Shown one piece after another: positions 49,601-61,596 of a DNA stretch of 64,000 nt. The DNA comes from Botryotinia globosa (Eukaryota; Ascomycota; Leotiomycetes; Helotiales; Sclerotiniaceae), in contig RCSZ01000007.1 in the NCBI GenBank assembly GCA_014898425.1, positions 620,001-684,000 on the forward strand. The letters run 5' to 3'. The position numbers and the translations under genes were made by a program. The notes under the pieces were generated by a model. That model was not told where the DNA came from and did no database searches. It saw nothing but the letters and a program-made list of their open reading frames with translations. The first letter of the stretch is position 1; each line of letters begins with the position of its first letter.

Positions 49601-51252
49601 CCAAGTTGATTGTCAATTTGCCCTAGTAGTTCGACTCAACTATGGCAACTCCATTATATCCGCCCGGAGCTCCTTTTCATTCTTTCAGGTAGCGATCTGC
49701 TTTCTGCTGTAGCTGAGAGAGGTTTACCGGTATTTCCGGTAGTTTTTGATATTTCCATATGAGCTCTCAAGCGTATCATGGTCCAGTACTGCCAATCCTT
49801 GCTGTCCAAACGTAAAGTCATTACATTTTTCCAGAGTGTCACCGACTTTCATGTCGATACTGAAAGTCTGGAGCTTCGTAAAATACCTTCTTAAAATGCA
49901 CGCACATCAAATATGCCTAGCGGAATTTGACTTGTAGCTCAACCCAAAACACTTAAGTTTGGAGGGATCCTAATGTTAGCTTTGGATTATCGCCCCAACC
50001 GCTCCGTTAATCAGTATCGAATCCAAGTGTATCGAATTTTGGATAATGTCACCGTAGTCAAGCTCGGTCGGTTGGGTCGGAGGTTTCAATCGTGCGTGGG
50101 TGAACATACAAACTTAACCATGAAGTTCTAACGGAAGTTTTGACAATAGAGCTAAGAAAAACCATGTAAAATGAGCAGATTGACCTCTCGTCCCTTGCAC
50201 ATCAAGCTTCTGTCTATGTTTTTCAGTATCATCTTACATACAACAGGTTTGCTACTGGTCATCGCAATCAGAGCCTCAATGCTTGAACGACATATTAATC
50301 TTCCAGTCTCATGCAGTATATAAGTAGTAGAAATTTCGTTATTGGAATGACAGACTGACCGCGTTAATATACTAGGTAAAGCATGTTTAAAGGAGGCGAC
50401 CATCGAGTACTCGCCGGCTCACATATACCTAGATGTTTAAAAGTTTGAGGTTTGCCAATTGTCCTTTTAATTGCATCCATATATTGAATGTATTTAAACA
50501 TTCACGATGTATGTCCAATCTCCAAGTCTGGGCTATTGAATGCATCAGCTCACCACATGCATCCCTGAGATTATGCTAGGAATGCTGTTCCAAATTCCAG
50601 AAAAATGAGTCTAACACGGAGAACATAATTTGACCGCGTTCAAATCTATCCATCGATATTACTATAACGATACATTATCTGTCCATCTTGAACACTCGCA
50701 CTCTTGTACTTTCAGCTCATGAAATATGCGTTTATTGTAGCACCTACTACGTAGGTCCCAGTTTTCAGTATTGTATTTTGCCAATGAGGATAGACTACCC
50801 GTGGGTTTATGGGCTAAGAGAACACTTCTCAAATTTCAAAATTCATAATAAATTCATTCTTGGATTGTGAGATATCAGAATCCATCTTTAATGAATCATC
50901 ATAACATTCCTCGAGGTATTCGAACTGAGCTGAGATTTCAAAGAATATTATAAATCAATCTTTCTTAGGGTATCTGTTGGCCTGCGTATTCACCAATGAA
51001 CAGTGTATAGAAAGAATGAATCCTTGTGAGGGGATTTCCATGAGACCAGCGCCCCCGCTGAATCTCATACAGTAGGCATACAACTTAAATTCATGCAACT
51101 ATTTTCATAGAACAGCATCTACCTAGAGCCAAATCTACTGCTTTTGGATCTCTTTTCAAATCAATGACCTTGTCTTCATCTATACCATCGTCAAACAAAT
51201 CCATCAAATCTTGTGTCCAGATTCTCGGGCCTTTCACTTCAGAACAAACGAC
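46652..51252. other. 4.6-kb gene-free stretch
   Basis: Normal base composition, but all open frames are short and unlike known proteins on both strands. No LTRs or inverted ends were found. The left end is the GPCR promoter. A frame at 48643-48924 (RSFVNGYRKNGLGEWVVPDN...) and a minus-strand one at 49654-49842 were considered as possible gene relics but could not be linked to a family. Confidence 0.45.
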
Positions 51253-52878
51253 ATGAAGAAACTCGCATCTCAAACAACTTCTAAGCGTGACGAGGCGGTC
51301 GAGTTGCCGGAAACTCCTGATTCTATTGACTCAGCGGTCACCATCAACTCGACATCTGGAGACCGCGATGCTAAGACGGTAGATGAAACACAATTACAAG
51401 AAGGCGCGGAACTTCCAGGGATCATGAAAGTTCAGAACATGAATCCATGCACAGGTGCATTTGATCAACCAGCCATCGTGAAACCGGATGAGTGGGAACA
51501 GGAGATGGGTTTAGATAGATTAGCCGTGGTGGACCAAGATTCAAAAGGTACCTTGCCCCTCAATCATGTTCAAAGTCTTGGTGTAGTACCTTGACTAACG
51601 TCTTTAGTGGAATGGAAATATGCGCGCATGAACAAGCGTGAGCAGTGGGAGTTTCTATACTCAATCTTTGAATACTGTGAGAGTTTTGTTGAGGCGACAC
51701 AGCCTCAGACATTTTTGAGAAAGTTTAATTACTTTTCAAAATTACCACTCGAAATGCGTCGAAAAATCTGGTTCTACGCCCTGTCGGAACCAACCTTGGT
51801 GGAGCTGAATCTCTATAGAGAATCAGATCATGTCGCTGTTTGCGGAGGCTCTGAACATGTATCCGCCGAGATCTGGCGTACAATAAAGAAGTCTGGTCCG
51901 GGGTATTTCATTCCAAGCCAACTTTTACTCGTCTGTCGCGAGTCACATGATTTCTTCCTTGAACACTATAGCATTGTGGATCTTCAGAGCCTGCCCAGCA
52001 GTGAAGTTATATCAGATGACACTACTAATACCAGTAACTCAAAATTTCATGCATCGTCAAGAGGCTACATTGACACTAAGAGCGATACGTTGGTCATTCG
52101 CAACTTGCAGCGTGTGGTGAATAACTTGCTGGTCTTCAACATGCACTTGAACCTGTCGGTTATCACTAAGTTATCCATCCATACCAGCGAAGCTGAGTAC
52201 TCCCTCGATCCAAACATTGGACGAAATATCTTCGGAGGGCTACCCTCTCATCTATGGAAGCATATCGAAACACTATTTCCTCATTTGAAGCAATTAACTT
52301 TCATACAAAATACTTGCGGAGATGATAGATCTGTCAATCAAGGAGAACTTGACTTGAACTCGCTGTCGATCAACTGCTTGCAACCTATCAATGATGCCAC
52401 TGTCAATTTTCTGCTAGAGTGTATCGCAAAGAGTCACTACCACGTGGAACACGAAAGATTTCTTCCAAACCCATCTATTAGGGGTCAATTGGCAATAGAC
52501 CATAGTGCGGTCTACAAAAGTCAGTATCTGGAGCGAGTCCACAGCGACCCGGATTATTGGGGATGCATTGAGTTTGAGACATCAATGCTCATCAACTTCC
52601 AGCCAGACTACGACTTCTACGTCGTAAAAAGAAAGTCTGCAAATCAAAAGGACCTAGGAGGTGATTCAAGTTTACTGATCACTCGGGGTGATAGCTACAG
52701 TGGTACCATAAGCCTGTATTTTGGGGATTGGATGGACGAGTTACCAGCATGCAAGGATGAAGCATTCTACAGCGATTATGGTCTAAAAGAGCTATTCGAG
52801 GGACATGAATCGGCAACAAGATATGGTTATGATAAATGGCCATGGAATGATCCAAGGACGATCCAAGATATGGATTAA
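51253..52878 (+). CDS. 2EXR-domain protein (521 aa, 2 exons)
   Basis: An intact member of the 2EXR family; the domain is widespread in fungi and of unknown function. Exons 51253-51547 and 51608-52878 give 522 codons; the 60-nt intron has GTACCT..TTTAG ends and a TGACTAAC branch site. The N-terminal about 100 residues are polar and probably disordered. The 2EXR motif FNYFSKLPLEMRRKIWFYAL starts near residue 138. Then come LLLVCRESHDFFLEHY, GYIDTKSDTLVIRNLQ, a leucine-rich middle (LFPHLKQLTFIQN), DYWGCIEFETSM and the C-terminal LKELFEGHESATRYGYDKWPWN. The first ATG of the open exon (51253) was chosen; the frame is open upstream without ATG. No signal peptide or membrane segment, so cytosolic or nuclear. 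Confidence 0.87.
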
Positions 52879-53322
52879 TTCAAATCGGAAGGGAACGGGG
52901 GTAATAAATATATGTGAGATTCTACAAAGGACGCAAAAGGATCTGAAAGAGCGTGAACTGAATTGGTTGTAGGTCACATGTACAGCACTCTACTCGATCA
53001 CAGAGACTTGAATCTAGAAATTAAATTATAGTTGAAAGACCGTGAAAAAAATGCCATAGGTATATCGAGAGATGTTTTCGTAAGTATCTCACCATGAGTT
53101 GCTTCTCACATGCTAGCTAGTCACTATTATAATATTCACCAAGTTCTCTGGGAAATCAAGCGTGCACATACTTGATTCTTTACAGAAAGTATATGGATGA
53201 AGAGATGAACTCAATTATCATTCTTAACTAAGTGAAAACCATTCGAGACGTCAATGATCACTCATCTCGATGCCAGTGATTTACCGTAGATTCATCTGGT
53301 ACTCTCCTGCTAAGCGAAACTC
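52879..53322. other. short convergent intergenic region
   Basis: 444 bases between two convergent 2EXR-family genes. It is the 3' flank of both, and nothing else was recognised. Confidence 0.5.
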
Positions 53323-54195
53323 CTACACAATCTTTTGAATCCGGGTCCTATAAATCCGGTCCCTAAAACGAGAATTGTCGTATGCATCATTTCCCTCTAA
53401 AGATGGGCGATTCCATGGCCACGTCAAATACTTGCTTCTATCGCCTTGCTGTGTTTCATGAACCTCGTTGTCCTTCTCCCTAACCGTCTCAGAATTGAAC
53501 AATGTGCCATCTGCATAGCAGTCGATAACCGATCTTGCACCCACCCGCTCCAAGTATGCACTCCCAATATCGAATTTTCCCACTGCTTGAGTGTAGTAGA
53601 TAGTGTCTTGATCTCCTTCGACTGGTTTTCTTGGTTTCAATTGAATGTAATCTTTCGCTCGATGTAATGTGTGCTCCATCCACAGAGACATGGTGAAATC
53701 AATTCCATTCCAATAGGTACTATTGCTAATTGTTCGCTCGAGGAAGCTTTTCTTGGATATGTCGGCTGTTGTAGAGATAATATTCATGTGCTCAGTGTTG
53801 GCAATCCAGGCATCAGGAGTTTCCACTCCATAAAAATCTCGGCAAAGGATTTGCCTGCATAACTCACCCATGGTCTCTCCGGTCAGGGGGTGAAAGCGCG
53901 TAAGGGTTGGAATCACCAAGGAAAATAGGTGTTTATGGGCGACGCCACCGTAATTTCCGCTAAGAGTGACACTTTTAAGTTGAGGGAAGTTATCTTCAAT
54001 GGCCGTCCAGGTTGATTCCAAATCAAGGCTCCCATCATCGTACTTTGAACACCCACCAACTGCAATATGTTGCAAATCCGAGAAATCTAAGGTGATGCAG
54101 ATGCCAGAAAGTATCGCTATTGATTCTTTAAGGTTGTTGAATTTCAGACAGTCGGTCTTAGGATCAATATATTGTTGACTCGGAGAACTCTCCAT
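53323..54195 (-). CDS. 2EXR-family paralogue lacking the 2EXR motif (about 290 aa)
   Basis: This protein shares the C-terminal two thirds of the family but not its N-terminal domain. It starts MESSPSQQYIDPKTDCLKFN, equivalent to GYIDTKSDTLVIRNL in the 51.3-kb gene. It continues with LDFSDLQHIAVGG, DNFPQLKSVTLSGNYGG, STYWNGIDFTMSLW and YLTWPWNRPS. No F-x-x-LP-x-E-x-R-x-K-I-W motif is found upstream in any frame. The frame is open back to 54333, but only through a TTG and through hydrophobic, pyrimidine-tract-encoded residues that do not resemble the family. The ATG at 54195 is the most natural start. It is therefore a 5'-truncated copy, probably a pseudogene or a diverged gene. Its body is free of stops, which suggests recent truncation or retained function. 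Confidence 0.6.
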   Translation of the reverse strand: MESSPSQQYIDPKTDCLKFNNLKESIAILSGICITLDFSDLQHIAVGGCSKYDDGSLDLESTWTAIEDNFPQLKSVTLSGNYGGVAHKHLFSLVIPTLTRFHPLTGETMGELCRQILCRDFYGVETPDAWIANTEHMNIISTTADISKKSFLERTISNSTYWNGIDFTMSLWMEHTLHRAKDYIQLKPRKPVEGDQDTIYYTQAVGKFDIGSAYLERVGARSVIDCYADGTLFNSETVREKDNEVHETQQGDRSKYLTWPWNRPSLEGNDAYDNSRFRDRIYRTRIQKIV

Positions 54196-55234
54196 ACATG
54201 AAGGAAGAAAAGAAAGAAAGAAAAAAGATGCGTAACATATACCCCCCAAAGATCCTAACCATCCATTCATATATCCAGAAACGGAGTTGAGAATTGTGAT
54301 AGTTCCAGCTGTTACTACCGTCACAAAATCCAACGTGGATATGACCGCACATGAGTGTATCTAGCAACCAGTTCTTGAGTCAATTATGTTGTAACCTCGC
54401 AGAGAGAAGATGTACTCGACATATTGATAGAAAAGCTTGAAAAACTGGTAGATGAAGACTTTGGATGATTCTTTCCTCGACCGAAAAAAGAAAAACGATT
54501 AATCGTACGAGGCTAACAGAGTGCTCTCTACCCGAGGCGCAAGCTCGAGTGTTGTAAAGTAGGTAGTTTCGTGATAACTGGGTATCTATTGCATGCTTTC
54601 AATTTGGCTGTTGCGAGATCATTTTTCAAGGAATCTGGAGTACATTACTACATTGATAGCAGTGTAGACGATAATATACTATAGTAAAACTATAGTGCAT
54701 ATTAGTATATTGATATTGCAATAAGTATATTTAAAAAGAAGGTTATATTACTTTTGTATATAATTATGTCTAAAGAATACTAGCAATATAGTGAAATGCT
54801 GGAATCCAATAAAAAATCTTCATTTCTATGTAAATTAAATTAGAAATAAGGGATTTATTTCAATTTCAAATAAGAAATAAAATTTCATTATCTAATTTAA
54901 ATAGGAATGAAGATTTTATAATGAATTCCAATATTTCAATATATTGCTAATAATATTGAATAATTAAATGATATTGAATACTTTTAGTAGTATTGAATTC
55001 TATATCATATATATATATAAATTTCGAAAAAATTCGATACGCACAACGAAACTAACCTATATACGAAATACGGGAAATACTATTTATTAGAGTAGATAAT
55101 AGCAATGAATGAACTAAGTGTAATGTAGCACAAAGACTTCTCACTAATTCTTCTAAACTATGAAAATTATACAATTTATATATATGCGGACCGCTTTCGA
55201 TACAAGATAGGCTCAAAAGCCTACCATCACATGC
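54196..55234. other. AT-rich flank of the copia element
   Basis: No gene. Base composition drops to AT-rich after about 54650. It contains a 169-bp hairpin element (54781-54949) and a short palindrome CTATAGTAAAACTATAG near 54678. Confidence 0.5.
54781..54949. mobile_element. 169-bp hairpin MITE-like inverted repeat
   Basis: Left arm TAGCAATATAGTGAAATGCT and the reverse complement of the right arm TAGCAATATATTGAAATATT match, and pairing continues for about 68 bases to a short central loop around 54850-54880. TA at both ends could be the target duplication. Differences between the arms are mainly transitions, as RIP would leave. Non-coding. Confidence 0.7.
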
Positions 55235-55404
55235 TGTCGGGACATCGATCATGTGATCAAAGAGGGCACTGTATTAACTAGCGTCGCGCTAGCGCTTCCC
55301 TATATATTTAGTACCTAGCTTCCCATAGTTAATAATGATCAAGAATGAATACAACTATATAGAATTAAGTACTTATATTTATATCAATCAAATTGATATC
55401 AATA
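55235..55404 (+). repeat. 5' LTR of the copia element
   Basis: Starts TGTCGGGACATCGATCATG. The outer part retains CpG-rich words (AGCGTCGCGCTAGCGCTTCCC region) that are changed in the 3' copy. The inner end reads TTGATATCAATA where the 3' copy keeps TTGATACCAACA. Confidence 0.9.
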
Positions 55405-56141
55405 CTAATTAATGATATTACAAATTAAAGCTTTGGATTTTATTAAAAGTATTAGATATTTTTACATAATATTCAGGATTGGTAGAAATTCTGAAGAGAT
55501 TATAGAAAAGATATCATTATATCAAATATAATACATTATCTCTTCTTATAATACTAGAAAATATATTTTGAATAATTATATCGAAAAGATATATTCAAAA
55601 AATTCAATTTTATCAAATATAACAAATCGATTTTGTATTTATTATATATTTATCTTTATATTATATATTATATTAAATAAAATAAAGATTTTTATTATTT
55701 TTTATATTTATAAAAAACTTTTTTTATATATATAAATATATATATATCTATAATAATTTTCGAAATATTTTTATTTATATATATAAATATATTGGAAAGT
55801 GATATTACTTCAATTATTAAGAATATTATCAATAAAAATATATATATAAAGAAAAAAAAGGAAAAATACAAGGAATAATTTAATTTATTAAAAGTAATAT
55901 CAAACAATAAAAGAGTTATTATTATTAATAATAAGGAGCTCACTAAATATATCAAATTCAAATATAAATAGTATAATTATAAGAATATCAATAATAATAA
56001 TCTAATAGAGATTTTTTATTATAATTTCAGAATATTTATAGTTATATAATTTTCGAAAATCTATTAGATTTATATACAAAAGTTATATATAATATTATAT
56101 ATTCAAGGAATATATCTATTGAAAATAGATATTAAAGTATC

Positions 56142-56416
56142 TGTCAAGGTCACAAGATTATAAGTCACGTGAGATCACGTGGCGGGAGACCCTCGAGTCT
56201 CTTTCGTACTACGGACTTCTTTGTTTTAGAATATTTCACAGACCCCTTTCTTTTCCGAGGTATCCCGAAGACCTAATCTCTAACCTCGGGCCCCTGTATC
56301 GAAGTCAACCCGCTGGGTATAAAATTGTATGCTTTCAATAGTTTTAGAGAAGTAATGAAAAGTCTTATCCCAAAAATATACCTAAAGTTGATTCATTGCT
56401 ATTCTCTACTCTAACA
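56142..56416 (+). mobile_element. solo LTR of the gypsy chromovirus family
   Basis: 275 bases starting TGTCAAGGTCACAAGATT and ending CTCTACTCTAACA, flanked by the perfect duplication GTATC (56137-56141, 56417-56421). It aligns along its whole length with both LTRs of the gypsy element at 29.6-37.4 kb, but keeps many GC positions that those copies have lost. The internal region was presumably removed by LTR-LTR recombination. Confidence 0.92.
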
Positions 56417-59400
56417 GTATCTACAATTTTATTTGAATAATTTTGTAAGATTATTATTAATAAATAAATAAAAATATAAATTCAAAAAGCTTTAAAAAAT
56501 ATCAATATCAAAGAATCCAAATTCAAGTCTGGAATTATTTACAAATTTATTAAAAACAATTTCAAATATATAAATAAAAATAATGAAAATAAATATAATA
56601 AAAATAAAGATATAAAAGATTCTAATGATAGGGATAGTGATAATAACAAAAATAATAAAGGTTATAAATCCTGAAAAAATAAAATATTAATATTATATTT
56701 CAATATATAATCTTTTATTAATTTATTGAAATTCTATATCAATAATAAGAAATATAATAGGGATAATAATAATTTCAATTTCAAGTTTTTGATATTTTAT
56801 AAAATCTTATAATATATAAAAATATTTATAGATATATATTATAAAACATTTCCAATTATATTTAAAGAAAGTATATTTCAATTCTTTTATACTAATTACA
56901 ATTCACTATTATTAATATTCAAAAAGTTTTGTATCTATATATAAAATAATTTCGAAAAAGATGAATATTAACAAAATATATTATTGAAATGAAATAATAT
57001 CATTTTGAAATTGATTAGAAAAGAGTATAGAAATAAGTTATTTAATAAATGTTTTATAATTATAATCAAGTAATTATATATATTATAATATTAATTCAAT
57101 CTTATTATATAATAAATATCCTATTTTTATAATAAGCTTATATTTATTTGTAAAAATATAAAAATATATAATCTAGTTTGTTTTAATTTCAAAAAAGAGA
57201 TATCTAATTTGATTAATTAATTATAATAATCTATTAATATATAAAAAAGATTATATAAAAATAAAGGGAATATAATATTATTTATTAATAGAAAATTCTA
57301 TAATAATAATAATTATAATAATAATTGGAATAATTCTAGAGATTTTAGGAATAATAATAACTTTAGAAACAATTTATATAACAAACAATAATATTTAGAT
57401 TTTTCTAATCAATATAATCATTATTAGATATATAAGAAAAAAGGGTATTGATTAATGAAATATTTTAAAAAAGAATAAAACAAGAATAAATGTGAGTATA
57501 AAAAGAAAATCAAAAATGATAATAACAATATATTTAATAAATATTATAATTAATAAATGATTAAATATAAAGAAAAGATTATTAATATAAAATCTGATTT
57601 AGAAATCAAAATAAATCTGTTTTTTGTAAACCTCAATATTAAAAATAATACGAATGAAATATTTTTTTATAAATTCCGAATTTATTAATAATTAGGAAAT
57701 ATTCAATTAGTTATTGTTTAATATAATATTATATATAATAATTAAAAACTTTATTAAAATAGTTTTATTTATAGAAAATATAATAGATATTTTTTATACA
57801 AGTTATATGAGTAAAGAATTTTTTGATATATATATTAATATAGTATATATAGAAAAGTCTATAATTAAAATTGGATAATATTATATGTAGAAATGGATTT
57901 GCTTAGTTGAATATAATCCATTAATAGTAGGGATTGCAAATATATATTTTGAGAAGGGAATTGTAATATTAATAGAATCATTCCGAATTATTGTATTATT
58001 TGGAAATATCGATTTTTATATTATAAATATTAATATTCTATTTTTATTGAGTTTTGAAAATATAGATTATTTTAAAATATTTTATAACAATATTATTAAT
58101 TAGTTTATTATTTTAAAGGGTGAATATTCTATTATTAAAAGATATAGATATATATTTTTAATATAGAAGATAGATATGAATCAATTTATTCAAAAATCGA
58201 TTTATTAGAATAATTATTATTTAATAATTATAAAGCTATAATATCTATATCAATAATTTAGTTATTTATTAATATAATGTTTTTATAATATATTATAATA
58301 AGTGAGCTATAATAAGAGTAATAATATTATTAAATATTTCACTAAATATTATAAACATTATTAAATATATAGCAACTTATTAAAATGTTTTAGATTCATT
58401 TTATTAGAAAATATTGAATTTAATTATACTATTTATATTAATATTATATATATTATAAACAATTTGATTTTATATATTGTTGATAAAGTAATATATTATT
58501 AAATAGTTTGATTTCTTGAAAATATTTCTATTAAATATATATTCAATAATCTCAGAGAATATTAGATTGATATATATATTAAATTATTAGATTATATTAT
58601 TTATAATATCGGAAAGAATTTTATAAATAAAGAGTTTATTCAAAATACAAAATTTATATTGATTATTATTAAAAATGTATTTATCGAAATATATAATTCT
58701 ATAGATATTATTGAAAGATATTACTATTTATTATATTGTATATATAAGATTTTAATAAAAGAATTTGAAGATAACAATCTGATTAAAATAATAATTCTTT
58801 AAATAGTAATAAAAGCTATAAATAATATAATAGAATCAAATGGACTTATTCCTATATTACTAATTTATAGAATATATTTTAGATTAAGTAATATTAATTC
58901 ATTAATTACAACAATTATTTAATATATGAAAACTATAAAGAAAGTTATAATAAAAATATATTATATTTGAGCTAAGAGATAAATTATAGAAATATTGAAA
59001 TTGAGGAATGAATTATCTATAATATTTATTTTTACTTTGTTATTGAATTTAGAAGTTTTAATATAAAGAAAGGGAAGAAATAGTAATATATTGAATAAAT
59101 AAATTAAATTGTATACTTTGATTGAAATAAATAGGGAGATATATGAAGTGGAATTTTTCAATAGATTAACTAAATTTCGATTTATATTTGTATAATCTTT
59201 CTATATAAAATCTAAAGGAATAAAATTAAAAAACGATTATACAAATAATAATAATAATAATAATACTATAATTATTAATATATTATATATAAAGATATTA
59301 TAATTCTAAATATTATTATTAATAATATAATTAAATATACAATTATATTATTATATGAAAAACAATTTAATTAAAATAATCAATATAATAAATATTAATA

Positions 59401-61092
59401 AAAAATATATTGCGAAATCACTATAATTGATTATATTCTTATAAAATGATATACCTATAAGATATATAGAGTTATAATACAAGGAAATTAATAAACTAAT
59501 AGAAAATAAAGTTTTCAAGATTATTTTAAAAAATAGTATTCTATTCGAAATAAAATTCTTCAAATTATATTTTATTAATAAAATGAAAAAAAAGGATATT
59601 AATAAAGTATATACAAAGTTACAATTAATAATTTAGATATATTAAGATAAAGATAAAACTATTGTTTTAATACAATCATTTATTATTTAATATATTAATC
59701 AATATATTATTCTTGTATTTGCTATTATTCTATAAATATCGAATAAATATATTCAAATCTATTTGTAGAATATTATACAAATATATATTCAATCGATTAT
59801 AATTTTGAATAAATCTATTTATATAAAAGTATCAAAAAAAATCGAACTTGAGGATAAATATATTCTATATATTATAAAACCCTTGTACAATATCTTTAAA
59901 ACAGGAAATCATTGATTTGGAATTTATTACAATTATTATAAGAATAAGCTGAATATAATATAATCTATATATAACCCTTACCTACTCTACTTAATTAATA
60001 ATATTAGTATTATAAGGCTTCAAATTAATAATACTTTTATAATTATAAACAAGAAATTCGCATATTTAGAACAAAAGTAATTAAGCAAAGTCAATTTTAT
60101 AATTAAAAACAAAAAGCAATTTATAAAAAATTATTCACTTAGATTTAATAATTATTTGATTATTTTCAAGAATGATAAGATTTATCTCAATTAAAAGAAA
60201 CAATACAATAATATTAAAATAATTATAATCGAAAATATCGATATATATAGAATAAAAAAAAAGTTTGAAAAAATATCATTTTAAAAAATCAATATATTAC
60301 TTAATATACAAAAGAAGTATATATTATAATTATATATTAATCAAAGGTATTTTACTATTTTTCTATTATTGTCTAGGTAATAAATCCAAAAAAAGAAAAT
60401 GCAAATAAATTTAATAAAATTATTAAATAGCAAATAAATAATCTAAAAAGAGGATTTACATTTGTATCTCTAGATATGGATTCTATCAAATTAATTATTT
60501 TTATTGATATATCATTCGCTAATAATATTGATTTATTATTACAAATTAACTATATAATCTATTTAATGGATAAATATAATAATACTAATATTATATATTA
60601 AATATTAATTAAATGTAAAAGAATTATTAGAAGTATATTAACTTTTAAACTATATATATTAATTCTAGGTTTCAATATCGGAGCTGTTATTAAAAGTATT
60701 ATCAATATTATTTTCAAATCTAAAAAACTAATATTACTTATATTCTATACAAATTCAAAATCATTATATAATCTATTAACTAAATTTGATATAAATACAA
60801 AGAAACAGCTTCTAATTGATATTATAATTTTAAGATAATATTATAAGAATAAAAAAATTATAGAGATTAAATGGATTAATAAGAAATCGAATTCTATAGA
60901 TGTTATAATTAAAAACGGTGTATATTAAGTATTAAAGGATTTAATTAATATTAATAAGATAATTATTAAAATAATATATTAAATAGAAAGGAAATAGTAA
61001 TATAGGAGCTAGATAGGGCCAAGAGAATACTATATTTAAAATAAATTATAAACTAAAATATATAATTGTATTTATTTTTAGAAAATTGTTAA

Positions 61093-61262
61093 TATTGGGA
61101 TATCGATTATATGATCAAAAAGGGCACTATATTAATTAGTATTGTGTTAATATTTCCTTATATATTTAGTATTTAGTTTCCCATAGTTAATAATGATTAA
61201 GAACGAATATAACTATATAGGACTAAGTATTTACACTTATATCAACCAAGTTGATACCAACA
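61093..61262 (+). repeat. 3' LTR of the copia element
   Basis: Same length as the 5' LTR. Starts TATTGGGATATCG (TG to TA change at the first dinucleotide) and ends TTGATACCAACA; CATGC follows. Mutation is heavier at its inner (left) end. Confidence 0.9.
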
Positions 61263-61267
61263 CATGC

Positions 61268-61596
61268 CCTATTGGGCCCTACAACCTTGCGACCGTGACA
61301 GATTTTGTTACACAACAATATCTGTACAGCAAGTAGATTCCAGAACTCTTATATTTCTATATTGATAGTTCACTCAAAAAGCACTCTTGATGAATCAAAA
61401 GACTTCACGGTATTAGAGCTGGTTCTAGGGAAATTGATAATGCGCATTTGTATTTTGAATTATAAGCTAGCTTGGAGATGAAAGCTATAAAAGCACTGCC
61501 TAATGATTATAAATGCTTTGAATGAGTAGCATATTTCTAGGCCAGATAATTGTCAAACATTGTGATTCTCGATGTTGAAATAGAATCATCGCCTAG
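61268..61596. other. 3' flank of the 2EXR gene
   Basis: 329 bases of normal composition between the copia target duplication and the stop codon of the 2EXR gene. No feature seen. Confidence 0.5.

Larger units (their letters stand above)
55235..61262 (+). mobile_element. full-length Ty1/copia retrotransposon, RIP-inactivated
   Basis: Two 170-bp direct LTRs (55235-55404, 61093-61262) are flanked by the identical duplication CATGC (55230-55234, 61263-61267). Plus-strand remnants are in copia order, integrase before reverse transcriptase. A gag-type knuckle region lies near 57400-57480. Integrase at about 58490-59200 contains NSIDIIERYYYLL, AINNIIESNGLIPILLIY and LKLRNEL. Reverse transcriptase at about 59660-60200 contains KPLYNIFKTGNH. 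RNase H lies at about 60740-60960, shortly before the 3' LTR. Nearly every coding line is broken by stops made by C-to-T/G-to-A change. A gypsy solo LTR (56142-56416) is inserted in it. Confidence 0.9.

Noticed and set aside
49654..49842. Minus-strand frame with LWKNV, similar to FWKNV of the 61.6-kb 2EXR protein
   Set aside because: A five-residue match without flanking similarity; likely chance.
55695..55961. 88-codon hydrophobic minus-strand frame inside the copia element
   Set aside because: AT-saturated DNA yields Ile/Phe/Tyr-rich frames by chance; the element's genes are on the plus strand.
58961..59563. Minus-strand hydrophobic frames (66 and 70 codons)
   Set aside because: Antisense to readable copia integrase remnants; products of AT bias.
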